From assembly GCA_015178975.1 (NCBI GenBank), contig WHVD01000009.1, forward strand, positions 1,446,511 through 1,510,510: DNA of 64,000 bases, written 5' to 3'. Positions 19,943 through 31,885 of this stretch are shown one piece after another. The notes below the pieces were generated by a model. The model made no database searches. It worked only from the letters and a program-made list of their open reading frames with translations, and had not been told where the DNA came from. Each line of letters opens with the position of its first letter. The first letter of the stretch is position 1. The position numbers were made by a program, and so were the translations under genes. Source of the DNA: Hysterangium stoloniferum (lineage: Eukaryota > Basidiomycota > Agaricomycetes > Hysterangiales > Hysterangiaceae).

Positions 19943-20620
19943 TATATGCGTGTGGGTGAAAAATGCGCTCGTACGATGAAAGGAAAAATATAAGCGGATA
20001 GTCTAGCCCGATATACGATCTGGGTGTTCCCGCGTTTGGGGTATGAGCATTGCCGGTTTTTGTCACAACAACATTGTTTGCCCCATCACACGCAGTATGT
20101 ATATCTTGTCCGCTAAGACCCACATGAGCTAGTTTCGACTGTGTATAAAAGGCGGGACGCCGTGCATCTGGTACTGTAGAAAATAGTGAGGCGATAGCTG
20201 TCAAGAAGATGAATTCTATGTGAAAGACGTTGAAATTGCCTGTAAGCAGGTGCGAAGAATCGATCGATGGGTTTTCTTTCATTGTGGGCTTGCATTGGGT
20301 TCATTAATGCGTCCCTTTGCTTCGTTTCCTTAATAGGACAATCAAAGAGCGCATGAACAGTCTCTTGTTTAGAGTCGAGGGACTTATTCTTTTGGCGTTT
20401 GAGGACTGGGTGCCGCATCGTGTTGCGGATGCCTGTGACCCCGTTGAACGGAAGTGGCGAGCGAGTGAAATTCTGGTTGTCGACATCATTCATGGACGGC
20501 TGCGGCAACAGTAATACTTGCCCCTTTCTGCTTCCTTTTTTCCTTCTCTGTGCTTTTTGCGGATGTCTGCCACCATGGCAGTGAGCTGGAAACCTTTCCT
20601 GACGCTGTTACTGTGGAGAT
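19943..20620. repeat. Mosaic of block N and an adjoining segment
   Basis: 19,943-20,370 matches 32,930-33,360 closely, including ATCGATCGATGGGTTTTC and GAGCGCATGAACAGTCTC, and also 48,300-48,720. From 20,370 the two part company: here a minus-strand N-like frame (NFTRSPLPFNGVTGIRNTMRHPVLKRQ) follows. A 131-codon minus-strand frame (20,508-20,113) crosses the junction, but it is built from two unrelated blocks. Confidence 0.5.
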
Positions 20621-21450
20621 GGTATGAATATTAGTAAAACCAACGCATCTCATGAGTTTTTGGGTACTGGGTCGGCGCTGTTGGACATGTTGAGAAATGA
20701 CGAGCGAGAGAGCTTCCAGTCGTCGACATCCATGGCCGACTGCGGCAACTGTAATACTTCCTCTATATATTTAAAGGAAATTGTATGTCTCTACCCTCTT
20801 GTCTTGTTGCATCTGTTCGATCTCTTCTTTATTCTCCTTCTCTGGTCTTTACGCGGGTTTCGACGAGACACGCTGCTTAAACGAAAGAGCTTCTGGGAAG
20901 TTGTCAATATGAGCCGGTGCCGTGATTGCGACAGGACTTTTCGAAATTGTCTCGTTCGGCCGTCATGGTGCAGTGTTTGGGAAGGTTTAGGCTTTGGGCA
21001 TAGCCTCGACTCGTCAACATACCTTATCGAAGGCGACGCGCGGTAAGACTTTCCCAACTACAGAAATAAAGAAAAATGCTAGTCAGTTTCAATAGCATGA
21101 ATTCAACTCGTCAACCAAGTAGCAAATCCTATGGGGAGCTGACTGCCCTATCGGCAGGGAACTGGTCTCTTCGCCGACAGTCATCTGCACAGGCTTGATC
21201 ATGCTGCGTGGCAGCTGTGTGACCCTTGTTATACAGAGCGCCGTCAGCCTGATGCCTGGGTGAACCAGATACAATCAGGCGGCTGGCTCAGGACTTGAGC
21301 AATCGTATCGGGAAAACCGACAAGTAGTCAGGCCTGTCGCCCTGATCAGGATTTTCGGTTTTGTCCGACACTTCTACCTAGCAATACCTTCAAGTTTCTC
21401 CGCATACTCGACCAGCTCTTCATGAAGACCTTTGTTAGATATAGTGAATC
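20621..21450. repeat. Diverged N, Q and P block remnants
   Basis: 20,680-21,040 resembles 45,780-46,130 and 29,340-29,640 (words around CCGTCATGGTGCAGTGTTTGG). 21,100-21,450 resembles block P and 26,050-26,360, with GCCTGATGCCTGGGTGAACC and a remnant of the sequence leading to the tract TTCTCCGCATACT. No open frame is kept in common with other copies. Confidence 0.5.
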
Positions 21451-21679
21451 GGCACATTAGCTACATGCTGTGTATAGTTAACTCCGTGAAAATTCGTTGC
21501 CTCGTTCGTGTCCCTGTCCGTGCCTGAACTCCTGTACTTCCAGTGCTTCGCATCCACCTCCTTTTTGCATTCTGAAAACATTTGGGGCATGTATTCTTTT
21601 TTTTTTTAAAAAGTGATAGATTGTTGCATAAGATTTTTTTGAATTCGAAAGGTTTATTCCCCAACAATGGATTATCTAA

Positions 21680-23290
21680 GTGTGCTGTAGGAGAACATGT
21701 GCAATAAGGGGAGACTTGAGGTTATAGGAGCGGCAATCTCTCTTAAACGATCCTTTGAATCCTTTAAAGAATGTGGAGATCATCCTTCGGATATCAAACT
21801 TTGTGTCACTCTTCGAAGAATCTAAACTAGGTCGAGCATGATTTAGGTAAGGAGTAAATAGGTTAATCGTGTGGAGCAGTCTAGTCATACGCCACCGTGC
21901 TTCTTCAAGAGGGATAAGTAGTTTGTGTTAGATCTTGCTGAGACCACGACAAATGGAGTCGCAAGCAGACAGAGGAGCGAATGATGGAAATCCGGGTCAA
22001 AGGGCTGGCCAATCTCTCCTCCCCAGGCATGTAGACAATCCTCTCAGAAAAGTCCAGGAAATGGTGGAGAGCAGGGATTGGGCTATCCTATCGCACTGCC
22101 GTACACGCAATTTCGGGTTCTGGAGATTGTGAAATTAACGATGATGAGCCCCTTATTAGCATCGAGGCGCCATCAAACAATGAAGTGGTTGGTTTTGGGT
22201 TCTGAATTAGGATTCTGATTGCCGAATCATTTTCAGACGACACGCGATGGTGTAACTGTGGACTCACTGCAGCAGTTTAATCCCGATGGAAAATATAACA
22301 TTAATTCGATCAATGTTTTCTGTCAGCAATGTGACATCCTTAAATAATACATCGAGTCCATTTGCAATGCATTTGTAAGCCATGTAGCGAGAAGGGTCGG
22401 CACACGCAAATGAATCAATCTTGGTCTGTAAAGCGTCAAACGTGATATCCAATAGATTTCCATAAATGTTGCGGATCCAAGTATCCTGTGTGAAACAGCA
22501 GGAAAAAATCGATATCTGCTGGCGAATCAGTTCCATGTGTCCAGGTTGGTTTCGATCGTATCTGCATATTTCAGCTATTCTCCAACAAGAAGAACGGTAA
22601 ACTTACGACCTCATCTATAATTTTAAATAGTTTTTAATCGCATTGAGATCTTCATGTGATAGGCCCCGTGCGTCATGCACTTCCTTGATAATGGCGGAGA
22701 AACTGTCAGTAATAATACAATATGTAAAGTGGTGAGGGTGGTGGCCGATGGGGTACAGAGATATTCGCCAAGATGTGATTTCGAGGCGACAGGATAGTAG
22801 TCACCAGGAATTTACGATCTGATTAGGGCAGTGTAGAGCATAGGAAGCATTTTACCTGGCGCATCCTCAGTATCCACCATGAAATCGATTACATGCGCCA
22901 TCTCTACTAGACTCTGCCGATCTTCGCTTCTTCGCTAGTACCAAATCGGGATGTAAAGGCGCTATAGGTCTTCGTGAGAAGGCATTTCGCCCGATCTCGG
23001 ATATTACGCGGGTAAGAAGGTCTTCATTACAACGATTTCAGCATGCAATGAATGGCCTTCATCAGAGGCGAACATGCCTCAAGGGATCCACCCCCTCTTG
23101 AACTATGGTGCTAGATTGCCGCACAGTTAGCTGTTTGTTAAGCAGTCTAGTCGTCGTCGTTTCTTCGAGCGTGTACATCAGCCTTCGGGAAACTCTTTGG
23201 TACTTGGTCACACGTTGCGTGTATAACAAGCACGTTACAACCACAATGGACATCTTGATGCCGTACAGTAGCTTTGTCCCGATCCCGAGA
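21680..23290 (-). pseudogene. G5 gene copy G: partial exon 2, exons 3, 4 and 5
   Basis: Minus strand order: exon 2 from about 23,280 (cut at TCCCGATCC, where block X debris starts) to about 23,060; exon 3 about 22,990-22,630; exon 4 about 22,580-22,274; exon 5 about 22,210-21,900. Exon 4 reads HMELIRQQISIFSCCFTQDTWIRNIYGNLLDI and is fully open. Exon 3 has suffered small deletions, and exon 5 ends differently because its last codons (KKHGG) shift. A trailing open stretch at 21,888-21,676 aligns with the sequence after exon 5 in copies A and H. The copy runs parallel to copies A and H. Confidence 0.68.
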
Positions 23291-23560
23291 GAACCATTTC
23301 TTTCTATTCTTCTGCCGACTCAACGTAAAGTTCCAGAGTGGTGCGCCAGAGTTGTGCACTGTCCATATTTCTCCTCCATATCGTATATGGCACTTTCCAA
23401 TAACATGGACATATTAGTGTCATCCATACAGTAGCTCCGTCCCGATATGGTCAATTGTAGTGAGTAAACGTTGTCGTGAGAATCGCGTATATTGGGCAAA
23501 CCTGAAGCTCGGACTTCTCCTTGACGTGCTTGTAGTATACTTGAACAATTTCTTGTGACG
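23291..23560. repeat. Block X debris
   Basis: 23,290-23,420 matches part of the 13,560-13,690 and 47,470-47,600 region (GAGAACCATTTC, CGTATATGGCACTTTCCAA). 23,440-23,540 matches 13,850-13,920 (GTAAACGTTGTCGTGAGAATCG). The joint with G5 exon 2 at 23,290 is abrupt. No gene is seen. Confidence 0.5.
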
Positions 23561-25280
23561 GCGTGATCAGTTCACTGCCTCCATATCCCCAGTCATCCTA
23601 TCGGCCCTGGGTGGTTTGGGTTTCTCCTTCCCCCCTTTCCCACTTTCAGCCAACACCGCTTCCTCAGTAACCGAGTGATAAAAGCATTGGTGGGATAACA
23701 GGATGTGACGAGGAAAGCTGCACTTGACCACAAGTATGAGTGTCGAAGTAAATATAGTAGAAGGTTCTTACACATGTCTAGTTGAACAGAACTGGGGTAA
23801 GGGGAAGGGTAAGGAAATGACGTCTTCGAAAAAGCATTATGGGTGCACGATGAGTAAAAGGCACCAAAAGACCAAGAGGGAATGTGGGGACTGATCTACC
23901 ACTTAAATTCACAACACCTACTTGGAATTTAAAGAAAAAAGAAAAAAGGACATCAAAGTCGAAGCGACAGATATAAGAATAACTCACTCCTTCCTTAAAA
24001 GGATCGTAAAAGAATTCATATTTTCTCAGGTTGACTTTCACCTCCGAACGTCAAGCTAGGGGCATCCTCCAGCCAACGATTGACGTGTCAACTCAACGCA
24101 AGAACCGTACTTCATCCCTTGTTTCAACACTTTAATGATCATAATGCGCATTTGATGTTGGTTGCATTTATAGGGCTTAGAGGTAAGGGTGTCGTTGCCC
24201 CCCTAGTCTCCCAACCATACACGTTCCCACCCCACTACGAGGCGTTACATCGCGATATGCCGTGCATGGTTCGGTTCACAGCAGGGAGGATAGGACGGAA
24301 GGCAATGGTGCAGGGGTGGTATTATACTGCCAAAAAGGTACAGTGGCCAGTACAGCGGGAATTGGAGATAGGGCAAAACGGGTTGATTATACGTTCTTGG
24401 AGAGACCTTTCATGTTCTCTGTCTTTTGACGTTATTCTCGACCTCAATTATACCCAAAAGACTATTCATGTGTCCTTTGGTTGTCCTGTAAAGAAGAAGA
24501 GAACGCGTTAGTCAAACCAATTAAAGCCAAAGATGGGGGAAAAGGGCATAATTGTGACCTACAGCGGGTGTCTGCCACTGGAATGAAGAAGGTCTGGGCC
24601 CCGCTGTCTATACGCCGTTAACACCAGCTCATGAGGGTCGTAGTCGACAAGGTACAAATACTGTGTGTGATGGGGGAGACGAAAGGAAAAGGTGCAGAAG
24701 TAGATTCAAAACAGCACGAAGGTAAAGTAGGCAGTGCAGCGGTGGAGAAAGGGACCATGGGTTTATTTCCAGTTCTTGTACAAGCACCTTTTGCGCTTTT
24801 TATTTTTATTTTTATTTTTTGGCGGCCCGGGTCGAAGCGAAACGACATCGTTGTGTGGTCCGTAATTGTCCTGCAAATAAAACGAAGGGAACAAGCGAAG
24901 CATTATTCAACCCAATTAAAAGGTAAATGGTGAATAAAACATGTGTCGGTTTGACGCACCTGCTTGTAAGCTCTGAAATCAAGCTCGGTGTCTTCGACTT
25001 TGACTTGAATCCACATTCATTGTCCTCGCTCGGACTTCACCTTGTCCTCAACAGTCTCCGTACAACCAACGTCCACGGAAGTAGTGGCCTTCTGACACTC
25101 GTCGCATTATTGATAGGCTTCATATCGAACCACACCCTTCTACTCTCCAACTCTCCCACTCTCTTCAAACCTAAACTTGTCCGTTCAAAGTCCGCGACGA
25201 TGTCTATTTCCACGAACCTCATCGAGGAATCGCTGACCCAGTGTTGCTTGCGAGCTAACTGATTGAGTGAACGACGCCTC
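23561..25280 (+). repeat. Segmental duplication, first copy (partner 35,130-36,800)
   Basis: Words such as GGTGGTTTGGGTTTCTCCTT, AAAAAGCATTATGGGTGCAC and TTTTTGGCGGCCCGGGTCGA recur in the same order at 35,130-36,800. Two plus-strand open stretches are shared: VSQPYTFPPHYEALHRDM with GRIGRKAMVQG (24,190-24,330), also seen inverted at 33,400-33,600 and 48,770-48,980, and TLVALLIGFISNH with SKSATMSISTNLIEESLTQCCLRAN (25,090-25,262). The minus strand of the second stretch is the FVEIDIVADFERTSLGLKR segment of block N. Function unknown; the middle part (24,530-24,780) has no counterpart in the partner. Confidence 0.6.
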
Positions 25281-26390
25281 GAACGTCGATGGGACTGATT
25301 GCTTTGGCGGTCGAGGAAGAGGTGCAGAATCCTGTTGCGGAGGCTTACGATCCCATTCAGTGGAAGTGCCAGCGAGAGAGCTTCTGGGTGTCGACATCCA
25401 TTGGCGGGCTGGGATATTCAAGGTAAATGGCATGCCTGTAACATCTTGTCTTGTCGCATCTGCTCCATCTCTTTCTCATTATCCTCCTCTGCACCTTACC
25501 GAGGTTTCGACGAGACACGGTGCTTAAATGAAAGAGCTTATCGTACGTTGTCAACGACGAACATGTTCTGTGACTGCGACGGGACTTGTGGATATTCCAG
25601 TTGAACGGGATGTTTGCACCTTTCTGCTTCCGTTTTCTCATTCTCTAGGCTTTCGCGAATATCTGCCACGAGGGCAGAGAGCTGGACACCTTTCATGACA
25701 CTCCTCCTGTGGACATGTTAGGAAGATTAGAAAAACAATGTATCTCATGAGTTTCTGCGTATGGCAGTGTCCCCGCTATCGGACATATTGGGCTGTAAAA
25801 TATCACTGTGGGATAATGTAGGTTAAGTCTAAGAAATAAATTTTAGTCCGTCAACATAAGGATTGAGGGAGACGTCTCCAGAAGAATAACGATAGTCTTG
25901 TTCAGCCGTCATGGTGCAGTGTTTGAAAAGGCTTAGGCTTTGGGCATGAACTCAACTCGTCACCATACCATGTCGAATGCGAGGCGCGATAAGACGTGCC
26001 TGCCAAATTACAGAGATAGAGAAAAGATGAAAGTCAGTGTCAATAGCGTGAATTCAACACGTCAACCAAAACGCAAATCTGGCGAGTCGGCAGGGAACTG
26101 GAGGCTGCCAGCCTCTGCGCAGATCTTAGTCAGGCTGGATCTGGCTGTGTGACCTTGTAGTCTGTGCGGGATTCTAAGCAGAGCGCCGCCAGCCTGACAC
26201 CTGGGTACACCAGGATCGACAAGTCGACTGGACGCCAGCTCAGGGCTTGAGTAGCCGGGATCGGGTAACCAAGGACCTAGCGGACAGGCATGATCAGGAT
26301 TTTCGGATTTATCCGACACTTCTACCTCCAATTTCTCCGCATACTAGCACGGTTCTCTATGCAGACATTATGGCTATGGATGTACCCAAG
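25281..26390. repeat. Block N and P remnants
   Basis: 25,290-25,640 is a diverged, mostly minus-strand block N (MDVDTQKLSRWHFH-like). 25,890-26,390 is a diverged block P with the words CTTAGGCTTTGGGCATG and ATTTCTCCGCATACTAGCAC. No usable reading frame. At 26,390 the well-conserved 4.5-kb duplication begins. Confidence 0.5.
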
Positions 26391-28259
26391 AAGGGACTAA
26401 AACCCTCGTTGAAACCCGGGAGCTGGTAGCCAAGCGATATAGACATATCGGTCAGTATATCCAACACCTTGAACTGGGTATCCGTGATGTAGTGATGAAG
26501 GATGACTAATAATAATGTTTGCGCGGCGGTGTTGACATCGGTGCTGTGGCAGTAATGTGAGTATGGTGGAGGAGGTGGCAATGGGAGAAAGAAGGGTGGA
26601 TACACATACTGAGCGTTTGAGATGTTGCCTGTGAAAATCCGAGTAGAAATGGAAATAATGCCGGGAATGATGGATAGCATGAAGTTCAACTGTGTCATCA
26701 ACAGACACTGTCAGAGTGATCCCCTTAGGACCATGATGGGTCTGGTGAAACTGTGGGGCTTCATTGTTGTTGTAGAAGTGATGATGTTATTCAAGTGCTT
26801 GGATTCGGTGGTAGTGGAGAATAAACCTGGGGTGGGAAGGAACGAGGTTATACCAAGGGCGATATTATAGCGCTAAAAATATCATCGATTGTATTAGGAA
26901 CCATGCATCCGAACTTGGAAGATCAAGAAATGCTGGGCAGTTTGTATAGATATTTATTCAGGCGATGAATAGTGATTGTCGAGTGTCCCGCACAGCCTGA
27001 CGCATTTTCTTAAGATAGATCTAGCTATAAATTTCCATTTCGTTTCTATTAAAAAATAGTATGGGTTGGTTTAATGTCAATGAACAAACTACAATGGCTC
27101 AATCAGCTTGTAATGAATTACTTGTACCAATCAATGTGTCAGTCAGTGAATCACTTCTTACATAATAGGTTGGGTGATAGGTTGGGTGTACGTGGGTTAA
27201 ATCAGGCATCAGCCCACAGTTAAAGTACAAATCGGTAAACCTTTGTTTTTCATTTTGACATCAGCGGAATGACAATAATTCTGAATTATTCATGGACAAA
27301 AATAAGGGTATTTATCTTTATTGTGTTAGCTGTAATGAAACCATATCGGCCGATACCCTCCACAACCTCTATTTGGCCAAAGACCAGACGGTTGAGAAAC
27401 GAAGCGTCGGTATCGCCTGTTTTAAGCGTTGAAAGCATGCTTCTTAATGGCGCTCAATTTGACAGGGGTGCCCTGGGGACCCATGATAGGCAAGTCGCTA
27501 ATGCTCAGTGTCGGTCATGGGAGGCCGTGGGCTGTGGTACGTGACTCGTATGGTATTTTGAGCCGATTTTCGGACGTCTCGGGGATCAAATTCTGTATTT
27601 ACCCCTGCTTTTTGAATTGTGGTTTTAATATGGAAACATCGTCTCTACTTTTAGCTTGGGTTCGAAACAGCCGAAATACATGTCACAAGTATAATGACGA
27701 GAAACATGTATTGGTGTTTATATCTGGGAGACCGAGTAAATGCGTTGACTACCTTCCTTCCTTCCTTCTTGACTGGCGTAGTGGTAGGGTCTATGGCATC
27801 GGTAGTGCATTGACTTGGTATACATTAAACCTGTGACACGACATCAGGTGGGGCTAAAGATTGCGGACGTTGCATTCGATCAAATGGCATGGTGGGGGGC
27901 GATCCCCGCGGAAGCGCTTCGTTGGGAGATATATTAACTGATACATTAAAAATTTATATTCCTAGTCAAACATGCGCTCGATTATTATTGGGTAGCTTCA
28001 ATCCATCCACAGATTTGTTGGGTATATGCGCTTTGCATATTAATTGCGTGGATTATTCATAACAAGGTGGTCAAAGACGGCCTTGGGAGGTTTTACCAGC
28101 GTGAACCATCGATATCGAGATGAGATAGGCAATTGTGTACGAGAATGCGAAAGGGAAAGGTAGGCGGGTAGCGACGGGCGCTGTTTCTGTAGGAACGCTA
28201 CCAACGTTTGTACAGTTCAATTTTAAGCGACTCCGAAATGGATGCTTACTCGTCACTTG

Positions 28260-28500
28260 TCACCATTCTCTTGCCCCGACAAATAGAGTCGCAAGCAGAC
28301 AGAGGAGCGAATGTACGTCGTGCATCAAAATACCCAAGGTCGTCGTCCAACTCTCCTCTCCATGCATCGCAGAAAGGTCCTGGAAGTCGTGGAGAGCAGG
28401 GTTTGAGCTATTCGTTCGCACTGCCGTGCACGCAATGTCAGGTTCTGGATATTGTGAATTTAACGACAGTAACCTCCGTATTAGCCTCGAGGCGTCATGA
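28260..28500 (-). pseudogene. Diverged G5 exon 5 relative
   Basis: Within a 139-codon minus-strand frame, residues LFHDASRLIRRLLSLNSQ, YPEPDIACTAVRTNSSNPALHDFQDLS and DVHSLLCLLATLFVG align with G5 exon 5 (FHGLSMLISGLSLLISQ, SPEPEIVCTAVRAGTPLPALHDFLDLS, DEVQSLLCLLATPFVG in copy H). No other G5 exon is attached. The partner copy is at 44,533-44,780. It is a separate, older branch of the family. Confidence 0.6.
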
Positions 28501-28969
28501 AACAATAAATGGGCTGATTTTGGGTTCTGAACTAGTCTTCTGATAACCGAATAATTTGAGACGACAGGAACAATGTTGTTATGACAAAAACCGGCAATGC
28601 TCATACGCGGGAACACTTCCAGATCGTATATCGGACTAGACCACCCGCTTATATTTTCCCTTTCATCGTACGAGCTCATTTTTCACCCACACGCATATAT
28701 ATGTATGCGATGCTATTAAATGCAACCTCAGTCGTTTCCCTACAGCCCCGCTGGGCAACGGCTGAGTCTTGGGCGTCCGCTGCTCCTCTTTTATTCTAGC
28801 TCGGTCCAATTTTGTCAGTTGTGCTGTCTTTGTTTGTCCTGTAAACAAAACAAGGAGAAGAAGTGAAGCATTGGCCAACCCAATCAAAGCCAAACCATGA
28901 AGACTAAACATCCATAGACCTGACGAACCAACTTGGGAGCTCCCAAATCAAGCTCGGCCTCTTCCACTT

Positions 28970-29443
28970 TTATTTCATTTCCTTCCCATCCACATTCAAT
29001 GTCCTCTCCCTTGTCACGCTCGTCGCACTATGAATAGGCTCCATCTTGGACAACGTCCTCCTCTCCCAACCCAACCTCCCCAAACCCAAACCCAAACCCA
29101 AACCCAAAGCTGTCCCTTCAAAGTCCGCGACGATATCTATTTCCACGAACCTTATCGAGAAATCACTGACCCGGTTTTGCTTGCAAGCTAACTTGTACGT
29201 CGAGGCATTACAGCAGACTGCATCGGTTGTAACGGCGTACTTCGTGGGACGCCAACAACGCCTCGAATCTCGCTGGGACTGATTGCTTTGGCGTTTGAGG
29301 ACAGGGTGTAGGATCCTGTTGATGAGGCCTATGATCCCCTTTAGTGGAAGTGACGAGCGAGTCAGCTTCTGGTTTTCGATATCCATGGACAGCTGCGGCA
29401 ACTGTGATGCTTCCTCTAAATATTCATAATAAATGGCATGCAC
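28970..29443 (-). pseudogene. Block N frame of 157 codons
   Basis: The minus-strand frame reads YLEEASQLPQLSMDIENQKLTRSSLPLKGIIGLINRILHPVLKRQ, then STYKLACKQNRVSDFSIRFVEIDIVADFEGTALGLGLGLGLGRLG and ends in LNVDGKEMK. The Gly-Leu run is coded by a short CCCAAA-type microsatellite at 29,088-29,110. Homologous frames occur at 45,873-45,625, 14,510-15,010 (plus) and 36,886-36,548. The same protein words in many copies suggest an old gene exon; I do not know the family, and no start context stands out. Confidence 0.5.
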
Positions 29444-29989
29444 ATACCCTCTTGTCTTGTTGCATCTGTTTCATCTGTGGGTAAATAAAAGAGCTTCTGG
29501 GACTTTGTCAACTATGAGCAGGGGCTGTAACTGCGACGGTACTGTTGGGAATTTTCTTGTTCAGCCGTCATGGTGCAGTGTTTGGCAAGGCTTAGAGGTT
29601 GGGCATGGCCTCGAACTCATCAACATACCTTATCGAAGGCGACGCACAAGAAGACTTGCCCATGCTGCGTGACCCTGGTGGCAGGCTGTGTGACCCTTGC
29701 TGTGGAATTCTACGCAAAGCCGTCAGCCTGATGCCTGGATGGCTCAGACACGATCAGTCGACTGGCTCAGGACTTAGGCAGTGGGGATCGGGCAAGCTGG
29801 CATCTATTCAGGCCGACACAGCCGATAATGATATTCGGTTTCTCCCCATACTTTTACCAAACCGTGCCTCCAATTTCTCCCCGTACTAGCACGGCTCCCC
29901 ATGCAAACATTATGAGTATGGATTTACCCTCAAGTGATCGAACCTTATAATCCTTTATGAATTTAAAGAGTTTATTCCCCAACGGAACG

Positions 29990-30895
29990 GTCGATTGTCT
30001 AAGGGTGCTTAGAGGTATCCGCCAAGGTGTGATAGGAATATCGAGGCGACAGCATAGCAGTCACCAAGAAGTTGCGGGGAACCGTTTTAGCTGGCTAATC
30101 CTCAGTAAACACCATGAGATCGATTACATGCGCCAGCACTACTATGACTCTGCCGATCTTCGCTTCTTCACTGGTGCCAAGGCCGGATATAAAGGCGGTA
30201 TACATATTTATGAGAAGCCATTTCCCGGATATCCGATTTTACACGGGTAAGATGGCCTCCTTTAAAATAATTTTAGCATGCAATGGATGGCGTTTACCAG
30301 AACGAACATGCCTCAAGAGATCCACCCCCTCTTTAACAATTATGCTCAATTGCCCCACTGTTAGCTGTTTTTTAAGCAACCTATTCCTTGTCTTTTCCCC
30401 CTCGCCTGTGTCTATGAGCCTTACAACACCATCCACACGTCGTGTGTTGAAGAAGCACTTCCCAACCAACATGGGGATCTTGGTGCCGTACAGGAGCTTC
30501 GTCCGATCCGCTCCATTGCCAGACCACAAAGATAACCGGGGCCGATTTCAACTTCCGTTCAATGACGAATAGCAGGTTTGATCCAGCTACTCGTGGCGTC
30601 TCTCTCAATGTCGGACATGCCTTGCTCGATCCCTAATGAATCTAGCAAGCCCTGCGGCGGCTCTAGGCCAGTTGCAAAACCACGGCACTAAACAAACAAA
30701 AAGTCCCACACATTGGAATCGATGCTCGAAACAGAAGATTGACGTACCAGTTGCTGAACCCATGAATCAAACACTTTCTTGTTGATCGGTACATGCTCGT
30801 CACGACCTGGTCTGTAATAACAGACGCCGTGATCCTCTCTATTACATGCCACTTGTCTCTGGAGTATATCCTGAAAATGACTTTCGAGCACTCCG
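29990..30895 (-). pseudogene. G5 gene copy E: exon 1 (5'-truncated), exon 2, truncated exon 3
   Basis: Left half of the palindrome. Minus strand: exon 1 30,891 to about 30,747 (LESHFQDILQRQVACNREDHG ... DSWVQQLV), exon 2 about 30,690-30,260, exon 3 about 30,250-30,010, cut at the shared deletion point next to CACCCTTAGACAATCG. Exon 2 has a small indel near 30,505, so the frame shifts. Its GTAAAC donor after exon 2 is present. Confidence 0.7.
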
Positions 30896-30939
30896 ATCCT
30901 GTTACGGATGAATGTTTATTGACAAGAAATACACCCCCA

Positions 30940-31885
30940 TTGATCTCACCTACTGCCCTGGAATCTCAACGGATCACACTCCCCGAAAAGTCATTTTCAG
31001 GATATACTTCAGAGACTATGGGGGTGTAATAGAGAGGGTCATGGGCTCTGTTACCACAGACCAGGTCACGAGCATGTATCAATCACCAAGGACGTATTTG
31101 ATTCATGGGTTCAGCAACTGGTATGTTAAGTTTTTGTTTTAAGAATCGACTCCAATGTGTCGGACTGTTTTTTCGTTGAGTGCTGTGGTTTTGCAACTTG
31201 CCTGGAGCCGCCACAAGGCTTGCTGGATTCATCAGGAATTGGGCAAGGCATGTCCAACATTGAGAGAGAAGCCATGACTAGGTGGTTCGCACCTGTCATT
31301 CGTAATCCAACAAACGTTGAAGTCGGCTCCGGTTACTTTTGTGGTCTGGGAATGGAGCAGATCGGGACAAAGCTACTGTACGGCACCAAGTTATCCATTT
31401 TGGTCGGGAAGTCCTTCTTCAACACACGACATGTGGAGGAGCACCAAAGGAGGGTTGTAAGGCTGACAGACACAGGTGAGGGGGGAAAGACAAGGAATAG
31501 ACTGCTTGAAAAACAGTTAACAGTGGGGCAATTGAGCATAATTGTTAAAGAGGGGGTGGATCTCTTGAGGCATGTTCGCTTCTGGTAAACGACATCCATT
31601 GCATGCTCAAATCATGTTGAAGAAGGCCGTCTTACCCGCGTAAAATCTGATATCGGGGGAAATGGCTTCTCATAAATATGTATACCTCCTTTATACCAGG
31701 CTTGGCACTAGCGAAGAAGCGAAGATCGGCAGAGTCATAGTAGTGATGGTGCATGTAATCGATCTCATGGTGTTTATCGAGGATTCGCCAGCTAAAATGG
31801 TTCCCCACAACTTCCTGGTGACTGCTATGCTGTCGCCTCGATATTCCTATCACACCTTGGCGGATACCTCTAAGCACCCTTAGAC
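30940..31885 (+). pseudogene. G5 gene copy D: exon 1 (5'-truncated), exon 2, truncated exon 3
   Basis: Right half of the palindrome. Exon 1 lacks the first 18 or so codons. The donor GTATGT is at about 31,119. Exon 2 (about 31,175-31,586) is open throughout: GLLDSSGIGQGMSNIEREAMTRW, IGTKLLYGTKLSILVGKSFF and TVGQLSIIVKEGVDLLRHVRFW. The latter is followed by GTAAAC, which I take as the original donor of intron 2. Exon 3 is cut after CACCTTGGCGGATACC, as in copies C, E and F. This is the best-kept exon 2 of the deleted subfamily. Confidence 0.72.

Larger units (their letters stand above)
26390..30900. repeat. 4.5-kb direct duplication, first copy (partner 42,520-47,060)
   Basis: The order and orientation of all recognisable words match the partner: GGGACTAAAACCC at the start; AAGCCATATCGG-like and GTGGGGGGCGATCCC words; the exon-5-like stretch near 28,260; block N on the minus strand; block P; and G5 exons 3, 2 and 1 on the minus strand. 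Differences include a solo LTR and an 80-base deletion in the partner. Minus-strand stretches near 26,400-26,700 hold a hydrophobic segment (TQLNFMLSIIPGIISISTRIFTG) that could be part of a membrane protein. I do not recognise it. Confidence 0.75.

Noticed and set aside
24080..24511. 143-codon plus-strand frame as a real gene
   Set aside because: Four related segments exist (24,190, 35,720, and inverted 33,500 and 48,880) and their frames differ; no start, splice or domain evidence.
29088..29110. CCCAAA-type repeat that looks like a telomere tract
   Set aside because: It is only a few units long, differs from TTAGGG, and codes a Gly-Leu run on the minus strand inside block N; a similar short run lies at 45,525.
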